Source: DASTEQ01 sp040905185 (GTDB lineage: Bacteria > Chloroflexota > Limnocylindria > QHBO01). Taken from it: a stretch of DNA of 64,000 nt. The DNA lies in the NCBI GenBank assembly GCA_040905185.1, contig JBBDRZ010000001.1:469224-533223 (forward strand). Direction: 5' to 3'. This document shows, piece after piece, positions 51,510 through 59,887 of the stretch; position 1 is the stretch's first letter; each line of letters begins with the position of its first letter. The notes beneath the pieces were generated by a model. It searched no databases. It was given only the letters and a program-made list of their open reading frames with translations, and had not been told where the DNA came from. A program made the position numbers and the translations under genes.

Positions 51510-51586
51510 TGGTCGGGGCGGGCGGATTCGAACCGCCGACCTCCTGCTCCCAAAGCAGGTGCGCTACCGGGCTGCGCTACACCCCG
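51510..51586 (-). tRNA. tRNA-Pro, anticodon TGG
   Basis: A 77-nt gene on the minus strand with encoded CCA. The acceptor stem is CGGGGTG/CGCCCCG (one T-G pair), the anticodon arm is CCTGC-TTTGGGA-GCAGG giving anticodon TGG (reads CCA), and the T-arm contains GGTTCGAATCC. Its first 10 nt overlap the 3' end of the upstream glycosyltransferase gene, whose stop codon TAG forms tRNA positions 8-10. Confidence 0.97.
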
Positions 51587-52782
51587 CCCGATGCGACGAG
51601 TCTACCGCGAGCCAACAGGGTCTCGACAACGGCAAGGTAATGCGCCGATTGAACGGCCCAGGTGTATGGCGTAGCCTGGCGCTGGGCCTCAGTGGCAAGA
51701 GCATCAGCGCCAGCCGGGTCCCCGGCCAGGTCCTGGATTGCCTCGGCCAGTGCGCGCGGTAGACCTCCCCTGACGAATCGGATGGCCGTCGCGTCAAAGT
51801 GTGCACGGAAGGTGCGCAGGTCGCTGGCGATGACGGGAACGCCCATGACCACGTACTCGATCAGCTTGGTCGATAACGAGTACTCCAGGTACGGCTCAGG
51901 CAGGGTCGGGACCAGGCCGATATCGGCCGCGGCCAATAGAGCAGGGAGCGCGTCCTGCGGCACCCGTCCATGGAGGGTCACCCGGTCGGCGATGGCGTGA
52001 CGCGCGATCGCGGCCTCGATCTGGCTTCGGAATGGACCGTCTCCAAACACGTCCAGGTGGGCGTCGAGCGCCGGGTCGAGCAGTGACACCGCCTCAACCG
52101 CCACATCGAGCCCGTAGATCCGCTGCAGGTTGCTGTGATGGATGAGCCGAAGCCGGCCGTCGGCCATGAACCGGCGGCGCGGGTGGCGCGCAGGGTCGAA
52201 CATGCGCTCGTCAGCGCTGTCCATGACGACCGAAATCCGGTGCGCCGGCACACCTCGCGCGATCGCCAGCTGACGAAGCGGCTCGTGGACGGTGATGATC
52301 GCGTCCGCGATCGCCGCGCTGGCCCGTGCGGCCGCGGTCACGATCGTGACGAGCGGTCGCAGGCCCGGGGTCGTGAATCGGTCGCGAAAGAACGCGGGCA
52401 TGTCCTCGTGCAGGTCCAGCAGCAGCGGGACCCCGGTCAGACGAACGGGCAGGGCGGCGAAGGCCAGAAAATCGGGAAGGGTCGCGACCTGAACCAAGCG
52501 GTAGTGTTGCCGCCGATGCTCGACCGCCAACCGGACGGAGACCAGGCTGGCGAAGGCGAGGTACTCCGCCAGGTGGCCGGCGAATCCGGTGAAGGCCCGC
52601 CGAACGGGGAGCCGAATGATCCGCAGTCCTCGCCAGTCTTCGACCTCCGGCTGCCCGGGATCGCGCAGCCCGAACAGATCCACGCCGTAGCCGGCGTCGC
52701 GAAGCGCCTCGGCCTGACGACGGAGCCGGGTGTCGTCGGGGAGTGACGCGTGGCCCACCAGCGCCACCCGCGTGACCGTCAC
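51577..52782 (-). CDS. GT4-family glycosyltransferase
   Basis: 401 residues from a GTG that overlaps the mazG stop by 4 nt. GT-B fold: VALVGHASLPDDTRLRRQAEAL at the start, LLLDLHEDMPAFF, VVMDSADERMF, IYGLDVAVEAVSL, LHGRVPQDALPALLAAADIGLVPTLPEPYLEYSLSTKLIEYVVMGVPVIAS in the donor site. Its stop codon lies within the tRNA-Pro gene. Likely part of glycan assembly, acceptor unknown. Confidence 0.87.
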   Translation of the reverse strand: MTVTRVALVGHASLPDDTRLRRQAEALRDAGYGVDLFGLRDPGQPEVEDWRGLRIIRLPVRRAFTGFAGHLAEYLAFASLVSVRLAVEHRRQHYRLVQVATLPDFLAFAALPVRLTGVPLLLDLHEDMPAFFRDRFTTPGLRPLVTIVTAAARASAAIADAIITVHEPLRQLAIARGVPAHRISVVMDSADERMFDPARHPRRRFMADGRLRLIHHSNLQRIYGLDVAVEAVSLLDPALDAHLDVFGDGPFRSQIEAAIARHAIADRVTLHGRVPQDALPALLAAADIGLVPTLPEPYLEYSLSTKLIEYVVMGVPVIASDLRTFRAHFDATAIRFVRGGLPRALAEAIQDLAGDPAGADALATEAQRQATPYTWAVQSAHYLAVVETLLARGRLVASGGV

Positions 52783-53906
52783 CCCGCCTTCACCTCGTCC
52801 CACAGCTGGTCCTTGGCAGAGGCGTCCAGGTCGGCGAGCACCAGCCCGCGCTCCTCGGCCAGCGCTTCGACAGCGGCGTAACGCTCCACCCAGCGCCGGT
52901 TCGCCGCGCGCAGTGCCTCTTCGGGGTCGATGCCCAGCCAGCGCCCCAGGTTGACGAGGGCGAACAGGACGTCGCCCAGCTCATGAAGCGGTTCGCCGGC
53001 GAGCGGGGGATCGGCGGCTGCGGCAGCCCGCAGCTCGTCGAGCTCCTCGCCAACCTTGTCCCACACGCCGTCGACCGCCGGCCAGTCCCACCCCAGGGCG
53101 GAGGCGCGTTCCTGGATCTCGCGGCTCGCGGGCAGCGCCGGCGATGCGCGGGCCACGCCGGCGAAGGAGGCCGGCGGGCGACCGCCTTCCTCGCGCTCGG
53201 CGGATTTGATGGTCTCCCAGTTGGCGACCACTTGCTCGACCCCGGTCACCGCCAGGTCGCCGAAGACGTGCGGATGGCGACGGACGATCTTCGCTCCCAG
53301 GGTGCGATACACGTCGGTCAGGTCAAAGTCGCCGGCCTCGGCCGCCAGTTGGGCGTGCAGGATGACCTGCAGGTACAGGTCGCCCAGCTCCTCCGCCAGG
53401 TCGGCGGGGCTCCCACGCTCGATGGCGTCCACCGTCTCGTACGCCTCCTCCAGGAGATAGGTCCGGAGGCTGTGATGGTCCTGGCGCCGATCCCACGGGC
53501 ACCCGTCCGGCGCGCGCAGCCGAGCGCTGATGGCGGCCATTCCGTGCGGGGACGCCAGGTTGTCGTCGGGCGGCAGGGGCGGCACCAGCCAGTCGCCGGC
53601 TCGCAGGATCGAGTCATTCACCGCGTCAACGGTGCTGGGTTCACCGGCGGGCAGTGGGCGGATCGGATGGCCGTGGGGATACATCGCAGCCAGGACGGCC
53701 TGCGGGCCGGATCGGAGGTGGCGACCGGGCAGCGTTCCGGCCACGATCGGGTCCTGCTCGAGGTCCGCGGCCAGGATGACGAGGGGGAGACTGGGGTCGA
53801 ACGGGATGGCGGCCAAGCGATCGGCGGAGACGGCCTGAACGCCAGCCGCGGGATCCAGACCGGCGGCCGCGAGGAGAAGGTCCAGCCCTCGCCTGGCGTC
53901 CGTCAT
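52779..53906 (-). CDS. mazG: Nucleoside triphosphate pyrophosphohydrolase MazG
   Basis: 375 residues. Two MazG-type helical domains: the first has GCPWDRRQDHHSLRTYLLEEAYE, LAEELGDLYLQVILHAQLA and VRRHPHVFGDL; the second has GEELDELRAA and ELGDVLFALVNLGRWLG. The E-x2-E...E-x2-D metal-binding pattern is intact. About 110 N-terminal residues precede the core, with a segment (SGPQAVLAAMYPHGHPI) like the end of the tetrapyrrole methylase part of longer MazG fusions. It removes non-canonical or excess NTPs. Confidence 0.93.
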   Translation of the reverse strand: MTDARRGLDLLLAAAGLDPAAGVQAVSADRLAAIPFDPSLPLVILAADLEQDPIVAGTLPGRHLRSGPQAVLAAMYPHGHPIRPLPAGEPSTVDAVNDSILRAGDWLVPPLPPDDNLASPHGMAAISARLRAPDGCPWDRRQDHHSLRTYLLEEAYETVDAIERGSPADLAEELGDLYLQVILHAQLAAEAGDFDLTDVYRTLGAKIVRRHPHVFGDLAVTGVEQVVANWETIKSAEREEGGRPPASFAGVARASPALPASREIQERASALGWDWPAVDGVWDKVGEELDELRAAAAADPPLAGEPLHELGDVLFALVNLGRWLGIDPEEALRAANRRWVERYAAVEALAEERGLVLADLDASAKDQLWDEVKAG

Positions 53907-53916
53907 CGGCCGGCGC

Positions 53917-55650
53917 TCATGCCGCCGGGGCGGCGTCCAATTGCAGCTGGGTGTCGATCCAGATCTGGCCCTCGTCCTTCAGCTCGTTGTACCAGTTGGG
54001 GTAGCCGGTCGCGCGGATGGTGTTGAGCCGATTGTCGTCGATGCCCCGCAGCTCGACCGAGTTGAGCAGCTTGAAGATCCAGATCTGGTTGCCCACCACC
54101 ACCGGGGCGCTGCTGATGTCGCCAACGTCCTGCAGGGCGAATATGGCCGCTTCACGGTCCGGGACCTCTTCGTAGCGGGCCACCCAACCCGCGTTTCCCC
54201 CCTTTGTGCGGGTGGACGAGTCTTCGCTGTTGGCCTGCGCCACGGCGCCGAACGAGTCGGGGTCCGCCTCGAGGTCGGCGATCAGATCCTGGGCGAAGCC
54301 GAGAGCCGTGGTGCGCTGATCGGTGACCTGGATGACGTGGTAGCCGAAATCGGTGCGGACCGGCTCGCTGATCTCGTCGACCGTCAGCCCCGCCACCGCA
54401 GCCTCGAACTCAGCCACGAGCTGCCCACTGGTCGGGTCGTACCAGCCGAGGTCGCCACCGTCGTTTCGCGAGCCGGGGTCGTCACTCTGGGCGGCGAGCG
54501 CGAACCAGTCGGCGTCCGGGTCCTGGACCTCCGCGTACCAGGCCTCTGCCCGGGCCAGGGCGGCCTGCCACTCCTCCTCGGTGGCCGCGGACTGGTCTTC
54601 CGCGCCCGGCAGGGGTTGGGCCAGGAGGTGGCGGATGCGCTGCTTGGGAACGGGCACGCCCTGGTCGTTCAAGATCAGGATCTGGGCGATCTCGCGCTGG
54701 GGAGCCGGAGAAACCACCACCGCTTGCTCGAAGTAGGCGCGAAACGCGCGGCGCCGCAGCTCATCGGCGATATAGGCCCGATAGTCGGCCGTGGTCACCC
54801 GCGCGCTGGCGAGAAGGTCGATCAGGGAGGTGAATGGTCCCTCCTCGGAGCGCGACTCCACGCGCAGGATCACGTACCCGTTGTCGGTCCGGACCGGGCC
54901 GACCAGGTCACCCGCCTCGGCGCCGTTGGCCAGGGGAAAGAGGTAGCCGAACTGGACGTCGTCCTCCTCGATCGTGCCGACGAGTCCGTCCGCCTGGGCC
55001 GAGGCGGGATCGTCGGAGTGCTCAGCGGCGATGGCCGCAAAGTCCCCGCCGGCGTCGAGCTCGGCGCGCAGGTCAGCGGCCTCCCCCTGCGCCCGGGCGA
55101 AGTCCGCTTCCGTCGGTTCGGTCCCGACCGGGGCATCCTGGGGCAAGGCGTTGACTGCGATCATGGACACCCGGACGCGGGCCGAAAGCGTCTGACGGAC
55201 GGCGACCTCCGCGTCGATCTCGTCCTCGGCAACGCTGATCCCGTAGGTCTCTGCGTGGATCCCCTGAAACAAGCCGTCCACCAGCGAGTCGGTCGCGTTC
55301 GACGTGAGGGTGTTGAACTGGTCGACGACGGCGGACAGCTGTTGCTGGAGGATCGCGTCGCGCGCTCCACCCAGCTGCGCGTTCAGGTCCACGCCGGTCG
55401 CCTGCAGCTCGGCGCCGATGATCGCCTGGCGCAGGTCCACCGCCTCGCGCGAGACGGCGGTGCCCTCGACCATGACCATCTGGCGCAGGTGGCTGTCGGA
55501 ATAGCTGTTCCACGCGGTCATGCCAAACAGGCCGAGGGCGATGGCAATCGTGGCTGCGAACCCGCCGACGAGCAGGCGCTGGGTCCGAAGCTCGTCCTGC
55601 CAGCGCGCCCGATGTCGGCGGCGGGGGGCGGGGCGGCTGCGGTAGGTCAT
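53917..55650 (-). CDS. Membrane-anchored PpiC/SurA-type peptidyl-prolyl isomerase
   Basis: 577 residues from the ATG preceded by an AGGAG site at 5-nt spacing. One N-terminal transmembrane helix (about 25-45) anchors an extracytoplasmic protein with a SurA-like N-terminal helical region and two rotamase (PpiC) modules; signatures include AELDAGGDFAAIAAEHSDDPASAQ and FGYLFPLANGAE in the first, and AALAAQSDDPGSRNDGGDLGW and EPVRTDFGYHVIQV in the second. It is a foldase for exported proteins. It lies 10 nt before mazG. Confidence 0.9.
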   Translation of the reverse strand: MTYRSRPAPRRRHRARWQDELRTQRLLVGGFAATIAIALGLFGMTAWNSYSDSHLRQMVMVEGTAVSREAVDLRQAIIGAELQATGVDLNAQLGGARDAILQQQLSAVVDQFNTLTSNATDSLVDGLFQGIHAETYGISVAEDEIDAEVAVRQTLSARVRVSMIAVNALPQDAPVGTEPTEADFARAQGEAADLRAELDAGGDFAAIAAEHSDDPASAQADGLVGTIEEDDVQFGYLFPLANGAEAGDLVGPVRTDNGYVILRVESRSEEGPFTSLIDLLASARVTTADYRAYIADELRRRAFRAYFEQAVVVSPAPQREIAQILILNDQGVPVPKQRIRHLLAQPLPGAEDQSAATEEEWQAALARAEAWYAEVQDPDADWFALAAQSDDPGSRNDGGDLGWYDPTSGQLVAEFEAAVAGLTVDEISEPVRTDFGYHVIQVTDQRTTALGFAQDLIADLEADPDSFGAVAQANSEDSSTRTKGGNAGWVARYEEVPDREAAIFALQDVGDISSAPVVVGNQIWIFKLLNSVELRGIDDNRLNTIRATGYPNWYNELKDEGQIWIDTQLQLDAAPAA

Positions 55651-55726
55651 GCGGCTCCTGTCAACGCAAGGCAGGGACGATCGGCGGGTGGCATGGCTGG
55701 GCGATCGCGCATGGTACCCGAAGCGC

Positions 55727-56455
55727 TCAGCGGTCGCCACGCGGCCGTCGGAGTCTCCGGACCATGGCCTGCCAGCGCAGGCGCAGGACGAGGACGATGG
55801 CTTCCCCCACGATCGAGCCGGTCATCTTCGAGGTCCCCGCCTGCCGCTCGCGGAAGACGATCGGTATCTCCCGGATCAGTGCTCCCCGCCGGTGCGCCCA
55901 CCAGGTCGTCTCGACCTGAAACCCATAACCCTGGGCGTCGGCTTCGCGCAGCCGAATGGCCTCCAACAGCTCGCGGCGCCAGGCCTTGAAACCTCCGGTC
56001 AGGTCGCGGTACGGAAGGAGCAGGACGACCCGGGCGAATGCGGTGCCGCCGCGGCTGACCATGCGCCGATGCCATGGCCAGCCTCGCGTCCCGCCGCCGG
56101 GCATCCATCGGGTCCCCAGGACGAGGTCCGCGTCACGCATGAGCGGAGCCAGCAGTCGCGGAAGGTCGGCTGGATCGTGGCTGTAATCGGCGTCCATCTG
56201 GATGACGGCCATGGTCTCCGGCATGTCGAGGACGCGCTTGAATCCGTCCCGGTAGGCAACCCCCAGGCCCTCCTTGGCCGGCCGGTGCAGGACCTCGACC
56301 CGCGGATTTGCCGCCGCCAGCGTGTCCGCCAGGTCTCCGGTCCCATCCGGAGAGCCGTCGTCAACGACCAGCAGCCGCGCCTCGGGGAGCGCGTCGAGGA
56401 CAGCGTCGGCGACCCGGGACAGGTTGTCGCGCTCGTTGTAGGTCGGCAGCACCAC
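55727..56455 (-). CDS. Dolichol-phosphate-mannose-synthase-like GT2 transferase
   Basis: 242 residues from a GTG at the start of the conserved VVLPTYNERDNLSRV; this start gives the family length, though an upstream part of the same frame is open. LLVVDDGSPDGTGD, IQMDADYSHDP (DxD-like), LVLGTRWMPGG and ITGGFKAWRRELLEAI-like DLTGGFKAWRRELL are all characteristic of DPM1/Ppm1-type enzymes that load mannose or another sugar on polyprenyl phosphate. No C-terminal membrane anchor. It follows the Wbp genes on the same strand and could serve the PIG-V-like mannosyltransferase. Confidence 0.9.
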   Translation of the reverse strand: MVLPTYNERDNLSRVADAVLDALPEARLLVVDDGSPDGTGDLADTLAAANPRVEVLHRPAKEGLGVAYRDGFKRVLDMPETMAVIQMDADYSHDPADLPRLLAPLMRDADLVLGTRWMPGGGTRGWPWHRRMVSRGGTAFARVVLLLPYRDLTGGFKAWRRELLEAIRLREADAQGYGFQVETTWWAHRRGALIREIPIVFRERQAGTSKMTGSIVGEAIVLVLRLRWQAMVRRLRRPRGDR

Positions 56456-56514
56456 CCATACGCCGCGGCCGGCGGCGAGGCCGACGCTGGGAGTGGGTTC
56501 GGGGTCGGCGGTGC

Positions 56515-57789
56515 TCAGCGCCCGACTCCCAGGTAGCGAACGCCGGCGGATTCCACGCGACCCCGGTCCAGGGCGTTGCGACCGTCGAGCAGGACTTCGA
56601 GGCCGGGGAGGGCGGCCGGATCCAGGTCCCGGTACGCGGCGTGGGCGGCCTGCAGGATGGCCGCTCGGACCGGCACCGGGGCCAGGAGGTCGTAGGGTTC
56701 GAAGCCGCGCCGCCGAAGGTGATCGGCGTCGAAGTACGGATCGTGGGCGTACACGGAGGCGCCGCCGGCCCGCAGCGCGTCCCGGAGCAGGAAGGCGCTG
56801 CTGAAGGAGTCCTCGTGGACGTCGCCCCGATAGCCGATCCCCAGGATCAGCACCGCGGCGCCGTCCAGGGAGCCGAGTGCCTCGGCCAGCCGGCCCACGG
56901 CATACGCCGCCATGCCGTCGTTGACCGCCCGGGACAGGGGCGGCAGGCGCATACCGGGCTCCGCGCTGAAAAGCAGGTGGGGGTAGACCGGGATGCAATG
57001 GCCGCCCACGCCGACCCCCGGCTGGTGAATGTGACTGTACGGCTGCGAGTTGGCCGCCGCGATGACCTCGGTCACGTCGATCCCACGTCGCGCGGCGACC
57101 TGCGCAAACTCGTTGGCCAGGGCGATGTTCACGTCGCGATACGTCGTCTCGGCCAGCTTGGTCATCTCCGCCGCCTCAGCGCTGGCCAGGGCACGGATCT
57201 CGGTCCCCGGCTCCAGGACGGCGGTGTAGAAGCCGACTGCCCGCCGGGTACCCTCCGGACTGGTGGCGCCCACGATCTTCGGGTAGCGCTGCAGGTCGAG
57301 CAGCACCCGGCCGACGAGGACCCGTTCGGGGGAGAAGGCGAGGTGGAAGTCGCGGTCCACCCGCAGCCCGGAGCCCGCCTCCAGCATCGGTCCCAGCCGG
57401 TCACGGGTGGTCCCGATGGGCAGCGTGGTCTCGTAGATCACGAGCGTTCCCGGCTGCAGCCCACGCGCCACGTCGCGGGTGGCGGCGTCGACCTGGGAGT
57501 AGTCCACCAGCCGTGCGTCGTCAACCACCACCGGCACGATGACGACGATCACCTCCGCCTGGCGGACCCCCGCCACGTCGTCGGTGGTGGCGCTCAGGAG
57601 GCCCTCGCTGACGAGTTGGCGAACGCGCTCGACCAGGGCCGGCTCGTCGGCATGCGGCGACTGGCCACGGTTGACGGCCTCGACGACGCGGGTGTCGAGG
57701 TCACACCCGATCACCGTATGCCCACGGCTGGCGTACTGGACCGCCAGCGGCAGGCCGATGTGTCCCAGCCCGACGACGGCGATGTTCAA
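56515..57789 (-). CDS. wbpA: UDP-N-acetyl-hexosamine 6-dehydrogenase (WbpA/WecC-type)
   Basis: 424 residues with a TTG start that overlaps the wbpB stop by 4 nt. NAD-binding VVGLGHIGLPLAVQ, YETTLPIGTT, the LAETTYRDVNIALANEF stretch and GVGVGGHCIPVYP with the catalytic Cys identify a nucleotide-sugar 6-dehydrogenase. Proline-rich GHCIP-x-x-P favours UDP-HexNAc over UDP-glucose substrates. With the four genes before it, it would make the uronic acid of a 2,3-diacetamido sugar. Confidence 0.93.
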   Translation of the reverse strand: MNIAVVGLGHIGLPLAVQYASRGHTVIGCDLDTRVVEAVNRGQSPHADEPALVERVRQLVSEGLLSATTDDVAGVRQAEVIVVIVPVVVDDARLVDYSQVDAATRDVARGLQPGTLVIYETTLPIGTTRDRLGPMLEAGSGLRVDRDFHLAFSPERVLVGRVLLDLQRYPKIVGATSPEGTRRAVGFYTAVLEPGTEIRALASAEAAEMTKLAETTYRDVNIALANEFAQVAARRGIDVTEVIAAANSQPYSHIHQPGVGVGGHCIPVYPHLLFSAEPGMRLPPLSRAVNDGMAAYAVGRLAEALGSLDGAAVLILGIGYRGDVHEDSFSSAFLLRDALRAGGASVYAHDPYFDADHLRRRGFEPYDLLAPVPVRAAILQAAHAAYRDLDPAALPGLEVLLDGRNALDRGRVESAGVRYLGVGR

Positions 57790-58784
57790 TGCAGCAGCTC
57801 GGCGAGCTCTTCCTGCCCGATCATCACGCCACGCTGCGCCGCATCCACCATCGCGCGCGCCAGAAGGAGAGCCACTAACGCGTCGTGGGGGTCAACGGGT
57901 GACGGTCTTCGATCTCGGATCGCGGCGACGAACTCCCTCAGCTCCACCACCAAGGGCTCTTCGCGCTTGATGTGGCGCCAGATGATCTCCCCTTCGGCCA
58001 CCGAACCCGACTCCGGATTGGCATAGAAGACGAGGTCCTGGGTCAGATAGTCGGCCAGGTACATGCCGCGCTCACCGGTGACGCTGACCGTGCGCACCTT
58101 GGTCGGTGTCAGCCAGTTGATCTCCAGCAGGCCGACGGCCCCCGACGCAAACTTGACGATCCCGGTGAGGAGGTCTTCGTGGTCCGTGTGGATCCGCTGC
58201 TCCGTCTCGGCATACAAGCGGATCGGCTCCGATTCGAGCAAGTAGCGCATCACGTCCAGGTCGTGCGGCGCCAGGTCGACGACCACCCCAACGTCGCGGA
58301 TGCGGGCGGGAAAGGGTCCGAGCCGGGTCGCCCGCACCTGGAAGATCCGGCCCAGCTCCCCCTCCCCGAGGCGGCGCTTGAGTTCGCGGACGGCGGGATT
58401 GTAACGCTCGATATGCCCGACCGTGAGCAGGCGATTCCGTGTCTGCGCCGCCGCGATCATTTCCTCACCTTCGGCCCGATTGGCGGCGATGGGCTTCTCG
58501 ACCAGGACATGGGCTCCGGCTTCGAGTGCTCGCAGGGTGACCTCGTGATGGAGAGAGGTAGGGACGGCCACCACGACCAGGTCGGGTCGCTCCGCCGCCA
58601 GCAGCGCGGCTACCTCGGCATAGCCCCGAGCCGTCCGCCCCGAGGTCGCGCGGTCGACAGCGTCGGACGCCGTGTCCATGACACCCACCAGCTCGACGCC
58701 CTTGAGGGCATTTAAGACGCGTGCATGATTGGCACCCATCGACCCCAGCCCGATGACCGCCGCCCGCAGGGCGTCTTCGCTCAC
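57786..58784 (-). CDS. wbpB: Gfo/Idh/MocA oxidoreductase (WbpB-type)
   Basis: 332 residues with a GTG start. Rossmann segment RAAVIGLGSMGANHARVL, VVVAVPTSLHHEV, HVLVEKPIA with the catalytic Lys, and a C-terminal domain with DLAPHDLDVMRYLL. In the Wbp route this enzyme oxidises the C3 hydroxyl of UDP-GlcNAcA. The assignment rests on the neighbours; the fold alone covers many sugar oxidoreductases. It overlaps both neighbours by 4 nt. Confidence 0.85.
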   Translation of the reverse strand: MSEDALRAAVIGLGSMGANHARVLNALKGVELVGVMDTASDAVDRATSGRTARGYAEVAALLAAERPDLVVVAVPTSLHHEVTLRALEAGAHVLVEKPIAANRAEGEEMIAAAQTRNRLLTVGHIERYNPAVRELKRRLGEGELGRIFQVRATRLGPFPARIRDVGVVVDLAPHDLDVMRYLLESEPIRLYAETEQRIHTDHEDLLTGIVKFASGAVGLLEINWLTPTKVRTVSVTGERGMYLADYLTQDLVFYANPESGSVAEGEIIWRHIKREEPLVVELREFVAAIRDRRPSPVDPHDALVALLLARAMVDAAQRGVMIGQEELAELLH

Positions 58785-59887
58785 GCGACCACCCGGCTCT
58801 CCGGATGTGATCCCAGCTCGGCGGCCGTGGCGTTCACGGCTTCGATGACCGTGTCCACCTCCTCGTCACGCAGGCCGGGATGGACCGGGATCGAGACGAC
58901 CTCTTCCGAGAGCTGCTCGCTGACCGGGTACGACTGGTCTCCATAGCCCAGCTCGATGAATGGCTTCTGGCGGTGGACCGGGATCGGGTAGTAGACGCCG
59001 GTGCCCACGCCACGCTCGCGGAGCCGCTCGACAAAGGCGTCGCGCTTCAGCACGCGCAGGGTGTATTGGTGATAGACGTGGGTCACACCCGGACCCAGCC
59101 GCGGGGTCACTACGCCCCGCAGCGAGGCCGTGTACCGCGCCGCAATCGCGATCCGGCGCGCGTTGAAGGCCGGCAGCTTGTCGAGCTGGGCCAGGCCGAT
59201 GGCGGCGTGGATATCGGTCATCCGGAAGTTGTAGCCCAGCACCTCGTGGTGGTATCGCACCTTCATGCCGTGCTCGCGGCGCAGGCGAGCCCACTCTGCC
59301 CGGTCGGCGTCGGCGGTGGTGATCATGCCGCCCTCGCCGGTGGTCATGTTCTTGGTCGGGTAGAAGCTGAACACCCCCTGTCCCCAGCTCCCCGATCTGC
59401 GGCCATCGAGCGCGGCGCCATGACTCTGTGCCGCGTCCTCGATGAGCGCCAGCCCACCCCGCTCCGCGATGGCCTCGATGGCCGGCAGGTCGGCGGGCTG
59501 ACCGTACAGGCTGACCGGCATGACGGCCCGGGTCCGCGGCGTGATGGCCGCCTCGACCCGGGTCGGGTCGATGTTGAACGACCCGGGCTCGACGTCGACG
59601 AAGATGGGATGTGCCCCGGTGTACAGGACGCTGCTGGCGCTCGCGATGAAGGTGAACGGCACCGTGATGACCTCGTCGCCCGGGCCGACCCCAGCTGCGA
59701 GCAGGGCGAGGTACAGAGCCGTCGTCCCCGAGGAGGTCGCAACCGCATGGGGGACGCCAATGAAGGCCGCGAAGCGCTCTTCGAGCTCGTGCACTCGAGG
59801 CCCCTGGGCCAGCGAACCGGACGCCAGGGTCTCGGCGACCAGGGCCTGCTCCTCCGGGCCGAGCAGCGGCCGGGCGATCGGGATCAC
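58781..59887 (-). CDS. wbpE: DegT/DnrJ/EryC1 aminotransferase (WbpE-type)
   Basis: 368 residues with a GTG start. PLP enzyme: LASGSLAQGP, ATSSGTTALYLALLAAGVGPGDEV, LIEDAAQSHGA, FSFYPTKNMTTGEGGM with the catalytic Lys, and YNFRMTDIHAAIGL plus GVYYPIPVH. In the Wbp pathway it puts an amino group at C3 of the sugar. GTGA overlaps link it to the wbpI and wbpB genes. Confidence 0.92.
   Translation of the reverse strand: MIPIARPLLGPEEQALVAETLASGSLAQGPRVHELEERFAAFIGVPHAVATSSGTTALYLALLAAGVGPGDEVITVPFTFIASASSVLYTGAHPIFVDVEPGSFNIDPTRVEAAITPRTRAVMPVSLYGQPADLPAIEAIAERGGLALIEDAAQSHGAALDGRRSGSWGQGVFSFYPTKNMTTGEGGMITTADADRAEWARLRREHGMKVRYHHEVLGYNFRMTDIHAAIGLAQLDKLPAFNARRIAIAARYTASLRGVVTPRLGPGVTHVYHQYTLRVLKRDAFVERLRERGVGTGVYYPIPVHRQKPFIELGYGDQSYPVSEQLSEEVVSIPVHPGLRDEEVDTVIEAVNATAAELGSHPESRVVA

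Noticed and set aside
51510..51586. tRNA-Pro(TGG) as an integration site of a mobile element
   Set aside because: No integrase gene and no repeated tRNA 3' fragment were seen nearby; the flanking genes are ordinary glycan genes.
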